DNA from: Blumeriella jaapii
Lineage: Eukaryota; Ascomycota; Leotiomycetes; Helotiales; Drepanopezizaceae
Assembly: GCA_009599575.1 (NCBI GenBank)
Contig: VWND01000073.1
Location: 744,001 to 808,000, forward strand
Length of the DNA: 64,000 bases
Reading direction: 5' to 3'
The notes beneath the pieces are model-generated. The model saw only the letters and a list, made by a program, of their open reading frames with translations, did no database searches and was not told the DNA's origin. The position numbers and the translations under genes are program-made. Below, one piece after another: positions 47,781 through 58,445 of the stretch (positions are counted from its first letter, which is position 1; each line of letters starts with the position of its first letter).

Positions 47781-48065
47781 GGTACTGTATGATGTGTGTT
47801 GGTTTGTAGGTTTGTAGGTGTGTAGGTGTAGGTAGGTACCTGTATATACATACACACATATAGGAGGTAGGTATGTACCTACTGTATGTATGTATTATGT
47901 ACCTGTACATAGGTATATATGTGTGTATGTTTGTATTATGTATATATGTATGTATATATGTATATATATACAGGTACATAATACATACATATATGTTTGT
48001 ATTACGTATGTATGTATATATCTATGTTTGTATGTACATATATATACATATATACATACCTGTTT
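47735..48065 (+). repeat. GTAT/GTAGG/TATA simple-repeat block
   Basis: Runs of GTAGGTAGGTATGTATGTAT then TATATATGTATG units, about 330 bases. Confidence 0.9.
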
Positions 48066-48229
48066 GATATATGTATACACAGCACCAATCCAAAAATGTG
48101 CACTTCCTCCCTGAGACCCCCAGCACGGCCTGGCAAGACATGGCCAACCAACCAGCCCCGGGTCGGCGAGCATTTGTTGCACTTCGCAATCCAAACCTTA
48201 CTTGTGCTGGCCGGGGACCCGCCCATCGC

Positions 48230-49080
48230 CGCCGTTTAGGTTTGAAACCCTACGCGCTGGAAGGGCGATGCGACTTCGTCCCGTCCCCGCTGCGCGCGTG
48301 GACGGCTTTGTTGCACTTCGCACCCCAAACTCTACTCGATTTCTCCGCGGGCGGTGCATCGGGCCTCCGGTCGTCGACGCGCTCTCGCGGCGGGGATGGG
48401 GACCCTCCTGTGCGGCGCGGTGGGTTCCAGGTGGACGTCCGGTGTTGACCTCTCGGCCACATCTCTCGGCGGCCGAGGCTCGCCCCCCGTCCCCCGCCCG
48501 CGGTGGATCCGGTGCCGCGGGTGGTCCGGTTGCCTCTCGCAGGCATTCAGGTTGGGCCGTCTCGTCCCCGCCGGCGCGCTCACGTCGCGACGGCGATGTC
48601 GAGATGGTCGTCGCGACGGGCCCGTCGGTCCTCGCTCGACGGCGGTCGGGTCCCGTCCCTAAGCATAACTCGCCCTGCACCGCCCCTGCGGCCCCGGCGG
48701 CCCATCCGGCCCCCGCGTCGCCGGACCGTGAGGCCCCTGGCCGCCGGGCACAGCGTTCCGGCCACCCCCCCCCCCCGCTCCCGCCGAGCCGCGCCAGATC
48801 GCACATCCCGCCCCCGACGTCGACATCGGCCGTCGTCGATCTGCACGGGGGGGCCCCTCCGCCCCAGAGTGGCCCCGCCGCCCCAGAGAGGCAGCTGGGC
48901 CGGGCGTCCCTGACTCGGACCCCGGCGGGGGCGCGTTGCCCGCCGGCGATCTCGACGGGCAGGGGGAGGTCGGCGTAACTTTATTTGCACGACGGCCGGA
49001 CGGACTGGCGACGTCTCGATCGCCAGCACGGGCGGGCGCAGAGGGGAGACAGGTCCCCCGATCACCACTTCGGCCCATCC
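48230..49080. other. GC-rich island without a gene
   Basis: About 850 bases of markedly higher GC than everything around it, with C10 (about 48769) and G7 runs. Open frames of 150-260 codons exist on both strands and in several frames at once, which is what GC-rich random sequence gives; none has family features. No rRNA signature recognised. Confidence 0.65.
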
Positions 49081-50349
49081 GAGCGCCGGGGGACGAGGGC
49101 CGGTTCATGGCATGGGGATGATGGGATGGGGTTCATGGCATGCGTGATCTGGGGCATGTGTCCGGCGGGTGTGGTTGCATGTACAGTACAATACAGTCGC
49201 CGTCTTGAATTGCGGCTGGTGTCGTTGCATGCACAGTACAGTACAGTACAGTCGCCGTCTTGACGTGCGGCTGGGAGGCATCGTGATGTCCACGTCAGGT
49301 GGAGCGAAAGCGAGCATGCCGATCGAAGACATCTCGATGTTGCGCACACCTCGCTATTTCCACGCGTCAATCGACGAATGCATCACGTCGTTTGTTGCAT
49401 TTCGCAAAACAGACTTCTTCCGCACGCGGCCTCACGTCGTGTAGGTCCAGATCAGATAACCTTCGCGGCTGCGCTCCTTTAATATAATTGAAATCGCGCG
49501 AGAACGTCCCCATTAGTCATGCATGAGCGCGTGCGGACCCGTACGCTCCCAACCCACAATGCTGACATGCCATGATCCCTCTTACAGTATGTACTGTACT
49601 GACTGACACCTCTGGCCCCGACGGACGGCACCACGCCATCCCCGGTGAGACGCGCATCGGTTCACCCGCCCCCCTCCCCCCCGGCGCCGCAAGAGGAAGG
49701 TCAGCCAGCCGTATGCGGTCCGCCAGTCCCGTCCCTCCGGCCGCCGGTCGGTGGGTGGTCTTTTGTTGCACTTCGCACTTCAGACTTCTCCGGGCCTCGG
49801 TTTCACGATGCGCAGCGCAGCAGCGCGTCAAGTCAAGTCAAGTCCAACGTGCGGACCCATCCCAGCCGCTCTCCTCGCGCGTCCACACGCCGGAAGAGGA
49901 AACTCGCTGCTGGTGTGGTGCGCCGGGAGGAGACGGCGGTCGTTTGTTGCACGTCGCAGAACAGACTTCTTCGGAAGCTGGCATGGTGTTGAAGCTACCT
50001 AGGTACCTAAGGTAGGCATGGTATTGACTGTATATACTGGAGTATGTATGTATAATAGGCCCGGCATTCGGGATCTGATCTGCGTCAGGACTCGTTAGTA
50101 TTGTATGTATAGTACCTTATGTATATACGCACTCGCGCGTGCTCGATGGTAACCCGTAGATGGATCGCGCTACGGTGCGAGAGCCGCGTTCGTGAACGGA
50201 CGTGGTCAACCCCGATGCGACGGTGCTGCTGTCTGGCAATCTGCAAGTTGCTTCGCACCACGTTTGTTCTGCACTGTATTATATTATACTAAACCGCATG
50301 TATATATATACCAACAGCCATCCAGTCAGCTATCAAGTCTACCACGCTA

Positions 50350-50380
<31 letters not shown>

Positions 50381-51144
50381 CACACATATCACCACAGTAC
50401 ACACCGTATATACAATACATCCAAAGCCACCCAACCGAACCCGCGTCCCGTCCTCGTCCCGTCCTTATCCCGTCCTCCTCCGCCCCAACCAACGAGCTCT
50501 TCCTCCTCCTCCTCCTGTTGCACATCGCACATCAAAGTTCCTCCCGCCGCGGCCGCCGCGGCTCCCCCTCCACTCCACGGCACAGTACAGCACGGCACTG
50601 ACACGCCGAGGCAGGCGGCCTTGTTGGTGGGCAAGGGCAAGGGAGGGATCAGAGCCGAAACACCATCGCGCTCGCCTCGCGCATCCACGCCCGCCAGCCA
50701 GCCAGGGTATAGTACAGCCAGCAAGGGTACAATACAGCCAAGGTAGAGAATTCACGCAGCCGAGAGAAGAAAAACGACGATGTTTTATCGTAGGTTGAAC
50801 CATCCCGCCATTTTCCAGCCATTTTCCAGCCATTTTTGGCACGGGGTTACCATACCATACCAAACCATACCCCCCCCCCCAAACCTTTAAATCCGATCAA
50901 ATAAATCAATAAAAAAATTAAAAATAAAAATTTCAGAAATAAACAGTCCCACAGTATATTCATTTCCTTTTCCAACCAACCAACAACCCTACCTACCTAC
51001 CTACCATTCGTACCTTAGGTACTGTAAACGTGATGATTGTTTGCCAATGCTATAAGCGTGGTGCTGTACATACTGCATAAAGGTAAAATTGTAAACGGGA
51101 TGGAGTGTTTGTTGGCTTTTACATAACAGGCCGCGAGATATATG

Positions 51145-51180
51145 TTAGGTAGGTAGGTAGGTAGGTAGGTAGGTAGGTAC
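51145..51180 (+). repeat. (TAGG)n microsatellite
   Basis: Nine TAGG units ending in TAGGTAC. Confidence 0.95.
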
Positions 51181-51589
51181 TAGACTTGGTGTATTTATGT
51201 GCTTTGGCTAGCATGTCAAATGAAGTAAGTGTATTGAGTCTGTACGTGTGGGCTGTGTCGGGTTTACCTTGGCTGCAAAGGGGGGGGGGTGCGGAGACTT
51301 TTTGCATACTACTGTACTGTACTGGATGGATGTGTGTGTGTGTGTATGTGTGTGTATGGGTGTGGCGCTTCATTCATTCATTCATTCAACCAACGAACCT
51401 TCTTTTCCTTGGCTGCTCCGGGGTGGGGCGGCCGGCCTAGCGCAGTACTGTATATATGGGTGGATGGATGGAGTTGTGCGCCGGCTGGTTGGCTGGTTGG
51501 CTCGTTGGTTGTTGCTGCTGCCTTAGTTACCTAGTTTAGCACAAGCACGCACTTGGCTGCTAGAACCTTTTAAAGATATGGCTCTGGAT

Positions 51590-53880
51590 GGGTTTGTGTT
51601 GTATTTCATAGGTACATATAGTTTAAGGTTTGGGATCGCTGGCCTGAATTAGCGCGGTTCTTTGGTTTTGGCTCAGCGGTTGGTTATGGCTTAGCTTAGC
51701 TGTGCGGATGACGTAGTGCGGTTTCGGTGAGTTTGTGATACACTTTGCTGTTTAATCTTTGGGATCGCTGGCCTGAATTAGCGCGGTTCTTTGGCTTTGA
51801 TTGTGCTTTTGGTTGTGCTTTAGCTATGTGAATGATGTAATGCGGTTTCGGTGAGTTTGTGATACACTTCGCTGTTTAATCTTTGGGATCGCAGGCCGAA
51901 TTAGCGCGGTTCTTTGGCTTTTGTTTATGCATTTGGTTGTGGCTTGGCTATATGAATGACGTAATGCAGTTTCGGTGAGTTTGTGATACACTTCGCTGTT
52001 TAATCTTTGGGATCGCTGGCCTGAATTAGCACGGTTCTTTGGTTTTTGTTTAAGCGTTTGGTATGGCTTAGGTATGCGGATAACGTAATGCGGTTTCGGT
52101 GAGTTTGTGTTGCATTTCGTGTTTAATCTTTGGGCTGGCTGGCCTGAATTAGCGCGGTTCTTTGGTTTTGGCTCCGCAGTTGGTATGGCTTGGCTGTGCG
52201 AATAATATCGTACGGTTTTGGATCGGTGTCAGTTGCACTTCGCAATTCAACTTTTAGGCTTCCCGTCCGTAAGCATACGATAAGCAGGGAAACACCAGTT
52301 CCAAAAACCGAGCACAGGTAAAACTGGGTTAACAAACAACCCGATCTCCGCCTTCCACATCTCCCGTAAAAGGCTTTTATAAACACAGAAGGCAAAATGG
52401 AGCCTCCGTGAAGAATCTTCGTAAAAAGCACGGCGAAACTCATTTAGAATGCTTCTCCAGCATCATCCCCGACTTCTGTTCCTTCGTGTGGGTTTTGCTA
52501 ATCTAACTCTAATAACCCGTTCCTTCGCAATCACTCCTATATGCAAAATGTTTTACCTAAGCGTCGTCCAGCCCCTATGGTGCCATCCAGCCCCCACGGT
52601 CTCTTCGTGGAAAGTACTATTCGGGGCGTGGTGGTCCTTGCGGGTTATCTGTTTGTACACGGGATATGGGTTTCTGACATTTGGTTATGCGTTTACTTGT
52701 TTGAGTGATATGATGCGATTTCGGTGGGTTTCTGTTGCACTTCGCATTTCAACCTTTGGGCTAGCTGGCCCGATTTAGCGCGTCTTTTTGTTTCTGCTTT
52801 AGCCTTGGTTGTGCCTTAGCTGTGGGAATGATATTATGCGATTTCGGTGAGTTTCTGTTGCATTTCGCAATTCAACCTTTGGGCTAGCTGGCCCGATTTA
52901 GCGCTGTCCTTTGTTTCTAATTCTAGCCTTGGTTATGCTTTCATATATTGAAATGATTTACTATGGTTTCTGATGAATTTCTGTTGCATTTCGCAACTCA
53001 ACCTTTGGGCTAACCGTTTCAGATTAGCATTGTCCCGTGTTTTTATTCTAGCATTTGGTTGTGTTTTTACATGTTTAAATGTTTGAATACTGTTTCTGGT
53101 GTCAGAGAGCACGACTTTCAGCCTGCAACCATTGGTCGAGGGGCTTAGCTACCGAGTCCCGAGGCAGGCTCGACCTAGGCCAACCCTAGGGATATAGTCA
53201 GATGAAACCCTCGCAGTCTTGTAAATCCCTAAGATTTAGTCTACGAAAAAAATGCCATTTTCTGCTTCCTGGTTTCACCGTGACATCAGGTGAGTTTTTG
53301 TTGCACTTCGCATTTCAACCTTTGGCCGATTTAGCGCTATCCTTTGTTTCTATTCTAGCTTTGATAATGCCCCCATAGATTCAAATGATTTAATACGGTT
53401 TCTGATGAATTTCTGTTGCATTTCGCAATTCAACCTTTGAGCTAGCCGTCCCGAATTAGCGCTTCCTTTGTTTCTATTCTAGCACTTGGTTTTACCTTCA
53501 TACGCTTAAGCGATGTAATACCGTTTCTGATGAGTTTGTGTTGCACTTCGCATTTAACTTTTTCTTGGCCATCCTGAATTGGTGCTGGCTCACGAAAAGT
53601 CCATGGATGTCGCTGTCTTTTGTTTCCAATTTAGCACTCGGCTCCTTACAACTTCTATAAGTGTAAACTTTTGCGATATCGTGTTGCACTTCGCAGTTCA
53701 ACCTTTTGCTTGGCCCGTGAAGACGGAAAGCCAACGCTAATCGGAGATAGCTATTTCCGGTTTCTGGCCTAGCCCTTGGCCTCTCCACAACTTCGGAACC
53801 TCCATAGCAGATCCTCACATCCGTTCTATGTTCTTTGGGAGGTCGATATTGCACTTCGCAATTCACTCTTTTGGCTAGCC
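51590..53880 (-). repeat. 120-127-base satellite carrying the motif in every unit
   Basis: Units recur near 51597, 51738, 51858, 51981, 52108, 52232, then 52734, 52857, 52984, then 53299, 53415, 53542, 53682 and 53848. A full unit reads: TGCGGTTTCGGTGAGTTTGT, then GTTGCATTTCGCAATTCAAC, then CTTTGGGCTAGCTGGCC, then GAATTAGCGCGGTTCTTTG, then a less conserved TTGGTTATGGCTTAGCTATG part. The first units have GATACACTTCGCTG at the motif, the later ones the perfect TTGC-N5-GCAA. Two interruptions (52.28-52.72 and 53.09-53.28 kb) contain non-repeat sequence. Confidence 0.93.
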
Positions 53881-53929
53881 GTCCCTTGTTTCCATTCCAC
53901 AGTCCACGATCTCTGCGTTAGGGAGGTCA

Positions 53930-54018
53930 CCAATTTGAAGTCTGCTCTTCAGAACCCCATCTCGCCGCGTAGGGCCACCAATTTGAAGCCCGCTCTTCAG
54001 AATCCCAGTCTCGCCGTT
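53930..54018 (+). repeat. two-copy direct repeat of about 45 bases
   Basis: CACCAATTTGAAGTCTGCTC and CACCAATTTGAAGCCCGCTC, each continuing TTCAGAA..CCC..TCTCGCCG. It marks the right end of the satellite. Confidence 0.9.
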
Positions 54019-54589
54019 TAAATTGAATACCCAAAAAAAAATCCGTGTTCTTCTTGAAACAATATCCGAACATCCAGACCGGCAAGCGCCAGCATTTTTA
54101 TGTGCTTGGCAAAATGTGATGATGAATCACAGAATAAGATCTTTGATTTCTTTGCGACAACCTTGCTTGCTAAGCGTGCTAAAATGCTAGCGCTTACCTG
54201 TCTCTGAGCATTGAGACGGCAGATACCAGAATCTCTCTCTCAAGCGTTTTTCTGCTCTATATTTCGCTTGCTGAACAACATTAGCTTCACTGCAAACCGG
54301 ACGAGGCTCCATTGATAACAAATGTAAAGTATACGCGTTGATGCAGGGTTCTTGCTGCTTAAATCTATGCTTTTGAAAGCTGATGCTGCGCAAACTTGCC
54401 GTTCAAACTTCTAGATTTCGGTGTGTTAGTTCCAGAAGTTTCAATTTGATACAGCGCTATCACCGTCCCAAGCTCGACATGGCTATTCCCCCGTTCCCCA
54501 TCGCCCACCCGACAAGTGTGCCTTCACTCCAGCCCACCTCTTGAACCGGTTAATGTAGTCGTCGTTGGCGCTGAGATCCGCGGAATCTA

Positions 54590-55384
54590 GACACCTCTCG
54601 ACGTGCAAAAGGCAGAGCTCAAATGCGTCGTGCTAGAGCTCGTGACATGGTCCGCGGCAAGATAGTCGAAAGCGCTCGGGAGCTGCAAAAGCACAGTGGA
54701 TGTGGGGGGTGTCGGGACCATGAACACGACGCAGACAAAGACAGATGCCGTCGTCAAGAAGCACGACTGAGAGACCCTGACACAGTCGACCGAGGGACAG
54801 ACCGCAATGCAAGACACGAGTGACGCCGTCCAGAGGCCTGGGCCCGACGAGATGCCAGCGGTAAGTGATGGACGAGCATTTTTTCGAACAACGCGCTTCG
54901 CTGATACATTACTCTCGGTGTAGCCAGCCGTCTTGGGCGGGCTGGGAGCTGATTTCTTTCCTGGCTGAGAAGTTGGAAAGGCAGGTCGCGCGGATAGATC
55001 TCCACAGCCATGATGTTGCCGACGCGGACTAGGTCACCGTCGAGGACTTCCTGCTCCAGCAAAGGGCGAGCGGAGACACGTGGGCTGCTCTCAACACGCA
55101 GGTGAAAGCCATTCTGGGAGTTGATGCCCCAGACCTGAGTCTCTAATCCTACCTCAAATACACCAGTAGCGGGGGAAGTCTAGGTGACATCGCGTCTTGT
55201 GAAGCTCAAGGAGCGCAGCATCTGAGACTCCGAATAGGTATGTTTTGCCGGGAGAAACAAAACCTATAGCAATCAGCAATATGCTAACACGGGCAAAACA
55301 GGTATCAAATCGATCACCCACTCCCACGGCGCCAACGGCCTCGAAGCCCGGTTCGCTCTCCCTCTCCTCAGCCGTCTCCAGCAT
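54590..55384 (-). pseudogene. possible FHA-like gene remnant
   Basis: On the minus strand, ATG 55384 opens MLETAEERESEPGFEAVGAV; after a probable intron (CTGATTGCTATAG acceptor near 55263) comes SPGKTYLFGVSDAALLELHK, then a frame break at a C5 run (about 55172-55176), then LETQVWGINSQNGFHLRVES and LLEQEVLDGDLVRVGNIMAV. The PGKTYLFG start and a closing DGDLVRVG are reminiscent of an FHA domain (the former of Nbs1-type FHA), but the central Ser-Arg-x-His signature is not clear. The 3' end was not resolved. Treated as a weakly supported, probably broken gene. Confidence 0.3.
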
Positions 55385-56404
55385 GCAGCAGCCCAGCCCA
55401 GCCCATCCACCACCCTCACCACAGCACAGCCGCCACGAGCCTCACCACGCGCGCCAAACAGAAAGCCATCATCTCGACCCCCACCCTCTCTACTCCAGCA
55501 TCTCCTTCTCCCCCGCGCTCTCCCCGATACGAAGGCCGCGCTCGTGCGCTCCGCCGTCCCCGGCCTGCTACTCCAAGACGATCCTGATCGCCGCCGCTCC
55601 ATGCTTCACCTCGCTGTGCGGCCCCGTCTCCTCCACCGTGGACACGCCGGTCCCAGCCGACGCGCAGTCCTCCAATACGTGCTTCGTCGTCGACAGCACC
55701 GGCCGCGCGCGGTCTCTGGCCCCGCCCTTCGAGCGGCGCCAGACGGGGCTGGACCTGGTCGCTCTGCTCGCTCGTGGGCGAGGAGCACCGGCTGCTGGTG
55801 CGCGACGCGCAAGAAGAGCTCGGGCAGCAGTGGAGCGAGCAGCAGTGGAGCCGTCGTCTGGTATGGGACCGGGGATCATGGGTGAGTGTGGGGGAACGCG
55901 TGGAGAGCTCCGGCCGGGAATCTGCATTTTGTAGGGACGTAGACGGCCTTGCTTGGAAGGGGTACATGATGGCTCGGTGGGTGTCGGGGAGAGGGGTGCG
56001 AGAGAGGTCGTCGGGGCTTTGAGGTCTGCGACGGAGTTGCTTGTAGACATGTACAGTGGGTTGAGAGCAAGGTTTGGTAACTCGGAAGAAAAACAAAAGG
56101 GCGGTGGTGGTGCACAGTGTTTGAGATCTGGGTGTTTGTCCTCTCGAGATGAGAATCGCCAGAGACAGCTGTCATGGGAGAAGAGAATCGCCAGAGAAAG
56201 CTGTAATGTAATGGGTTGTGGATTCTGGTTGTTTGGTTCCGACGAAGAGAGATTGACGTGCCTCGCTTAGACAGTTCTGTGACAACACTACAACGTGACG
56301 GAATTATTGGACCGCGAGCGTACCTCCGAATTCACTGGAAGCAATAAAATACTGAGGCTTCGCCTCCATTCGTATCAACTCGGACGTGCTAGAAGACAGC
56401 TTCA

Positions 56405-56480
56405 TTTTCCCACACCTCATCATCAGGACGTAAATAGTCAATATTCCCAAACCTCATCATCAGGACGTAAATAGTCAGGT
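56405..56480 (+). repeat. tandem duplication of about 37 bases
   Basis: ACCTCATCATCAGGACGTAA followed by ATAGTCA occurs twice, just beyond the 3' end of the viperin gene. Confidence 0.92.
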
Positions 56481-56544
56481 CAGATTCCCGAACCGAACTC
56501 AGGATCGCGAAAGGCATAGCTCCAGAATGACGCCTCAAGCTCTC

Positions 56545-57842
56545 TCACCATTCCAAATTCTTGTCCGCCCCCGTCCCACCACAGCCATCGGTCGTTTCCG
56601 GGAGTTTAGACCAGTCATAAACCCCACCTCTCTTCATAAATTCCTCCTGATCCCAGCGGACCTGCTTGATAGCTTTCTGGACCCCCACGTCAAGAACCGA
56701 GTCGGAAACCTTCTCGTCCCCGTCCCCCTTGTCCAGGAATCTCATGTACTCATCAATCAGCTAAGGGGAGTCAGCTTGTTTTGCTCATGATGATCCTCAC
56801 GTGGTGGCAAAGGAAAAAGGAGGAACTCACCAGGTAGCTGCTCTTCATGGAACTGTTGGGCTCGGGAATCATGCACTTGAGATGTTCGTGCTTGCGGCAG
56901 AATTCCTGGTACTGCTCGTCTGTGACGATAAATTTGGTCGCGTCTCGCTTCCGCTTGTCACCGTCGTTTTGACCCTTGACTACAAGCACCTGCGGCACAT
57001 AAATTCAGCAACTGCCTGCTGGAGGAAACCACCTTTGTATTGAGAGCGTTCATCTTCCAACCGGAGCGAGGGTCAAGTAGGCATTCTTTCCTGCTTACCT
57101 GGAAGACCTTCCATCGGAACGGGCGGAGCTCTTCAATCATCGCGGACATGTCCTCGTGCCAGTTTAGCGAGCAAACCACCTAACACCAGGAGTCAGCATT
57201 TTCTCACTTTGCAAGCGGACAGGCCACCCTCAAGTTTCGATGGCACCAACTTACGGTATTGAGCTTGAACCGGACCCCGTACTGCACACACCAGTCCCTG
57301 ATCTCGAAGAGCTTTCCCACGTTATCAAACGGCTTCCCGGAGCCACGGTCCGCGCGGCCGATCGCTGCGTTCGTCGCCGGGTTGATGGAGTCGCACGAGA
57401 TGGCCAGAATATCGACAAAGGGCCCGAACTCGCGGAGCCACTTTTCCGTCACCTTGGTCCCGTTGCTGACAATGCTCACGCTGGCCAGCTTCAGATCCTC
57501 CTTGCAGTACCGGCACAGGGCGCCCAGATACTTCGGGTACAGGAACGGCTCGCCGCCAGCGAAGTTGACCTTCTCCATGCCGGCTTCGGCAAGGAGACGC
57601 AGGCCCTCGTAGGCTTTTTCCAGGGGCAGCTTGTAGCTTGAGGTCTCGGTGTGGAAGCAGAACCCGCACTCGGCATTGCAGTGTCGGGTGAAAAAGTAGT
57701 TCACGCTGACGGGAATGATGTCGTCGTCACGGCGCTCGGGCGAGGGGCTTGGAGAGGAGGCGCTCTGAAAGATGTACCAATAGATGCCCAGAGGTAGGAG
57801 GAGGGTAGCTAGCACTGCAAGCACCGCGAGAAGGTTCGCCAT
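56545..57842 (-). CDS. viperin-like radical SAM enzyme (RSAD2 homologue)
   Basis: 347 residues in four exons: 57842-57255, 57179-57099, 56989-56831, 56760-56545, with introns of 75, 109 and 70 bases; all phases agree. Viperins convert CTP (or UTP/GTP in microbes) into 3'-deoxy-3',4'-didehydro nucleotides that terminate viral RNA synthesis. Residues 1-26 (MANLLAVLAVLATLLLPLGI, then YWYIFQ) form a hydrophobic anchor, likely for ER or lipid droplets. The CxxxCxxC cluster is C55-NAE-C59-GF-C62, followed by NFAGGEPFLYPKYLG (the GGE SAM motif), VSIVSNGTKVTEKWL, VRFKLNTVVCSLNWHEDM, RPFRWKVFQVLVVKGQN, the IPEPNSSMKSSYLLIDEYMR stretch, DSVLDVGVQKAIKQV and FMKRGGVYDWSK, then an aromatic carboxy end NLEW like the -DW end of animal viperin. 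Length and all blocks match the animal protein (about 360 residues). Divergently paired with a nucleotide kinase. Confidence 0.96.
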
Positions 57843-58445
57843 CTTGGGAACAGCTGAAGTACAGTTGGCGGTCAGAAGAGTGACTACGGGTGTAGAGCCA
57901 GCAATGGTGTTGTTGTTTCCTGAGGAGGCGGAGGAGGAGAGGCAAAAAGCATTCGTGTGAAAAACGTTGACGCTTGTCTGGGATTCGCTGTCATAGGCTT
58001 TCTTCTATCTTGGCTCGACTTGTCAGCGCAAATAATCCTACAAAGATGCAGGGATGTATCATGTTTCTCACAGAAGACAGGAAGGTTTCAAACTAACGTG
58101 GGTATGTCGTTGGCATCGCAAGTGACTGTGAAAAACCGAACTCAACTGGAGACCCCGCGATTGCGTTTGGTGGCATCACAGGTTGGTGATACAGTAAAAC
58201 TTGTCTTGATTCGTTGTTTGAAATCCGTATGCTTCCTCGTACTACCTAGTGCGCAGCTGAGAATATAGAGGGAAGAACGTACTGTACTGCACGTTCCTAC
58301 AGCCGTGATATCACGTGCCAATGGTCGTGGTCACGTGGTCCCAGCCATCCCTCAACTCTACTGTACTGCAGCGTTCCCAGGAGTATCCCCACAGTGTTGC
58401 TTATTGACAAACACTCAACCCTCAAGCCACCTGACGCTGGACCAA
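57843..58445. promoter_or_regulatory. shared promoter between viperin and nucleotide kinase genes
   Basis: The two start codons face away from each other 603 bases apart, so both promoters lie here. Two CACGTG boxes (58312-58317, 58332-58337) are exactly 20 bases apart with a CCAAT box (58318-58322) directly after the first. TACTGTACTGCA strings lie on both sides (about 58279 and 58361). CACGTG suggests bHLH factors and CCAAT the HAP complex; no factor is proved. Confidence 0.65.

Larger units (their letters stand above)
47248..50529 (-). repeat. array C: eight reverse-orientation motif copies
   Basis: TTTGTTGCA(C/T)(T/G)TCGCA-like copies near 47248, 47603, 48175, 48310, 49393, 49764, 49945 and 50517. 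The copies at 49.39, 49.76 and 49.95 kb share a second conserved box, CAGACTTCT, about five bases after the motif. Spacing is irregular (130-1100 bases). Confidence 0.88.

Noticed and set aside
48202..48978. 258-codon open frame in the GC-rich island
   Set aside because: Equally long frames exist on both strands there; high GC removes stop codons by chance.
51590..53880. CRISPR array
   Set aside because: Eukaryotic context, unit of 120 bases with similarity throughout rather than short identical repeats with unique spacers.
55245..55934. 229-codon frame on the plus strand and a 226-codon one opposite
   Set aside because: GC-rich stretch open in many frames; no recognisable domain in either.
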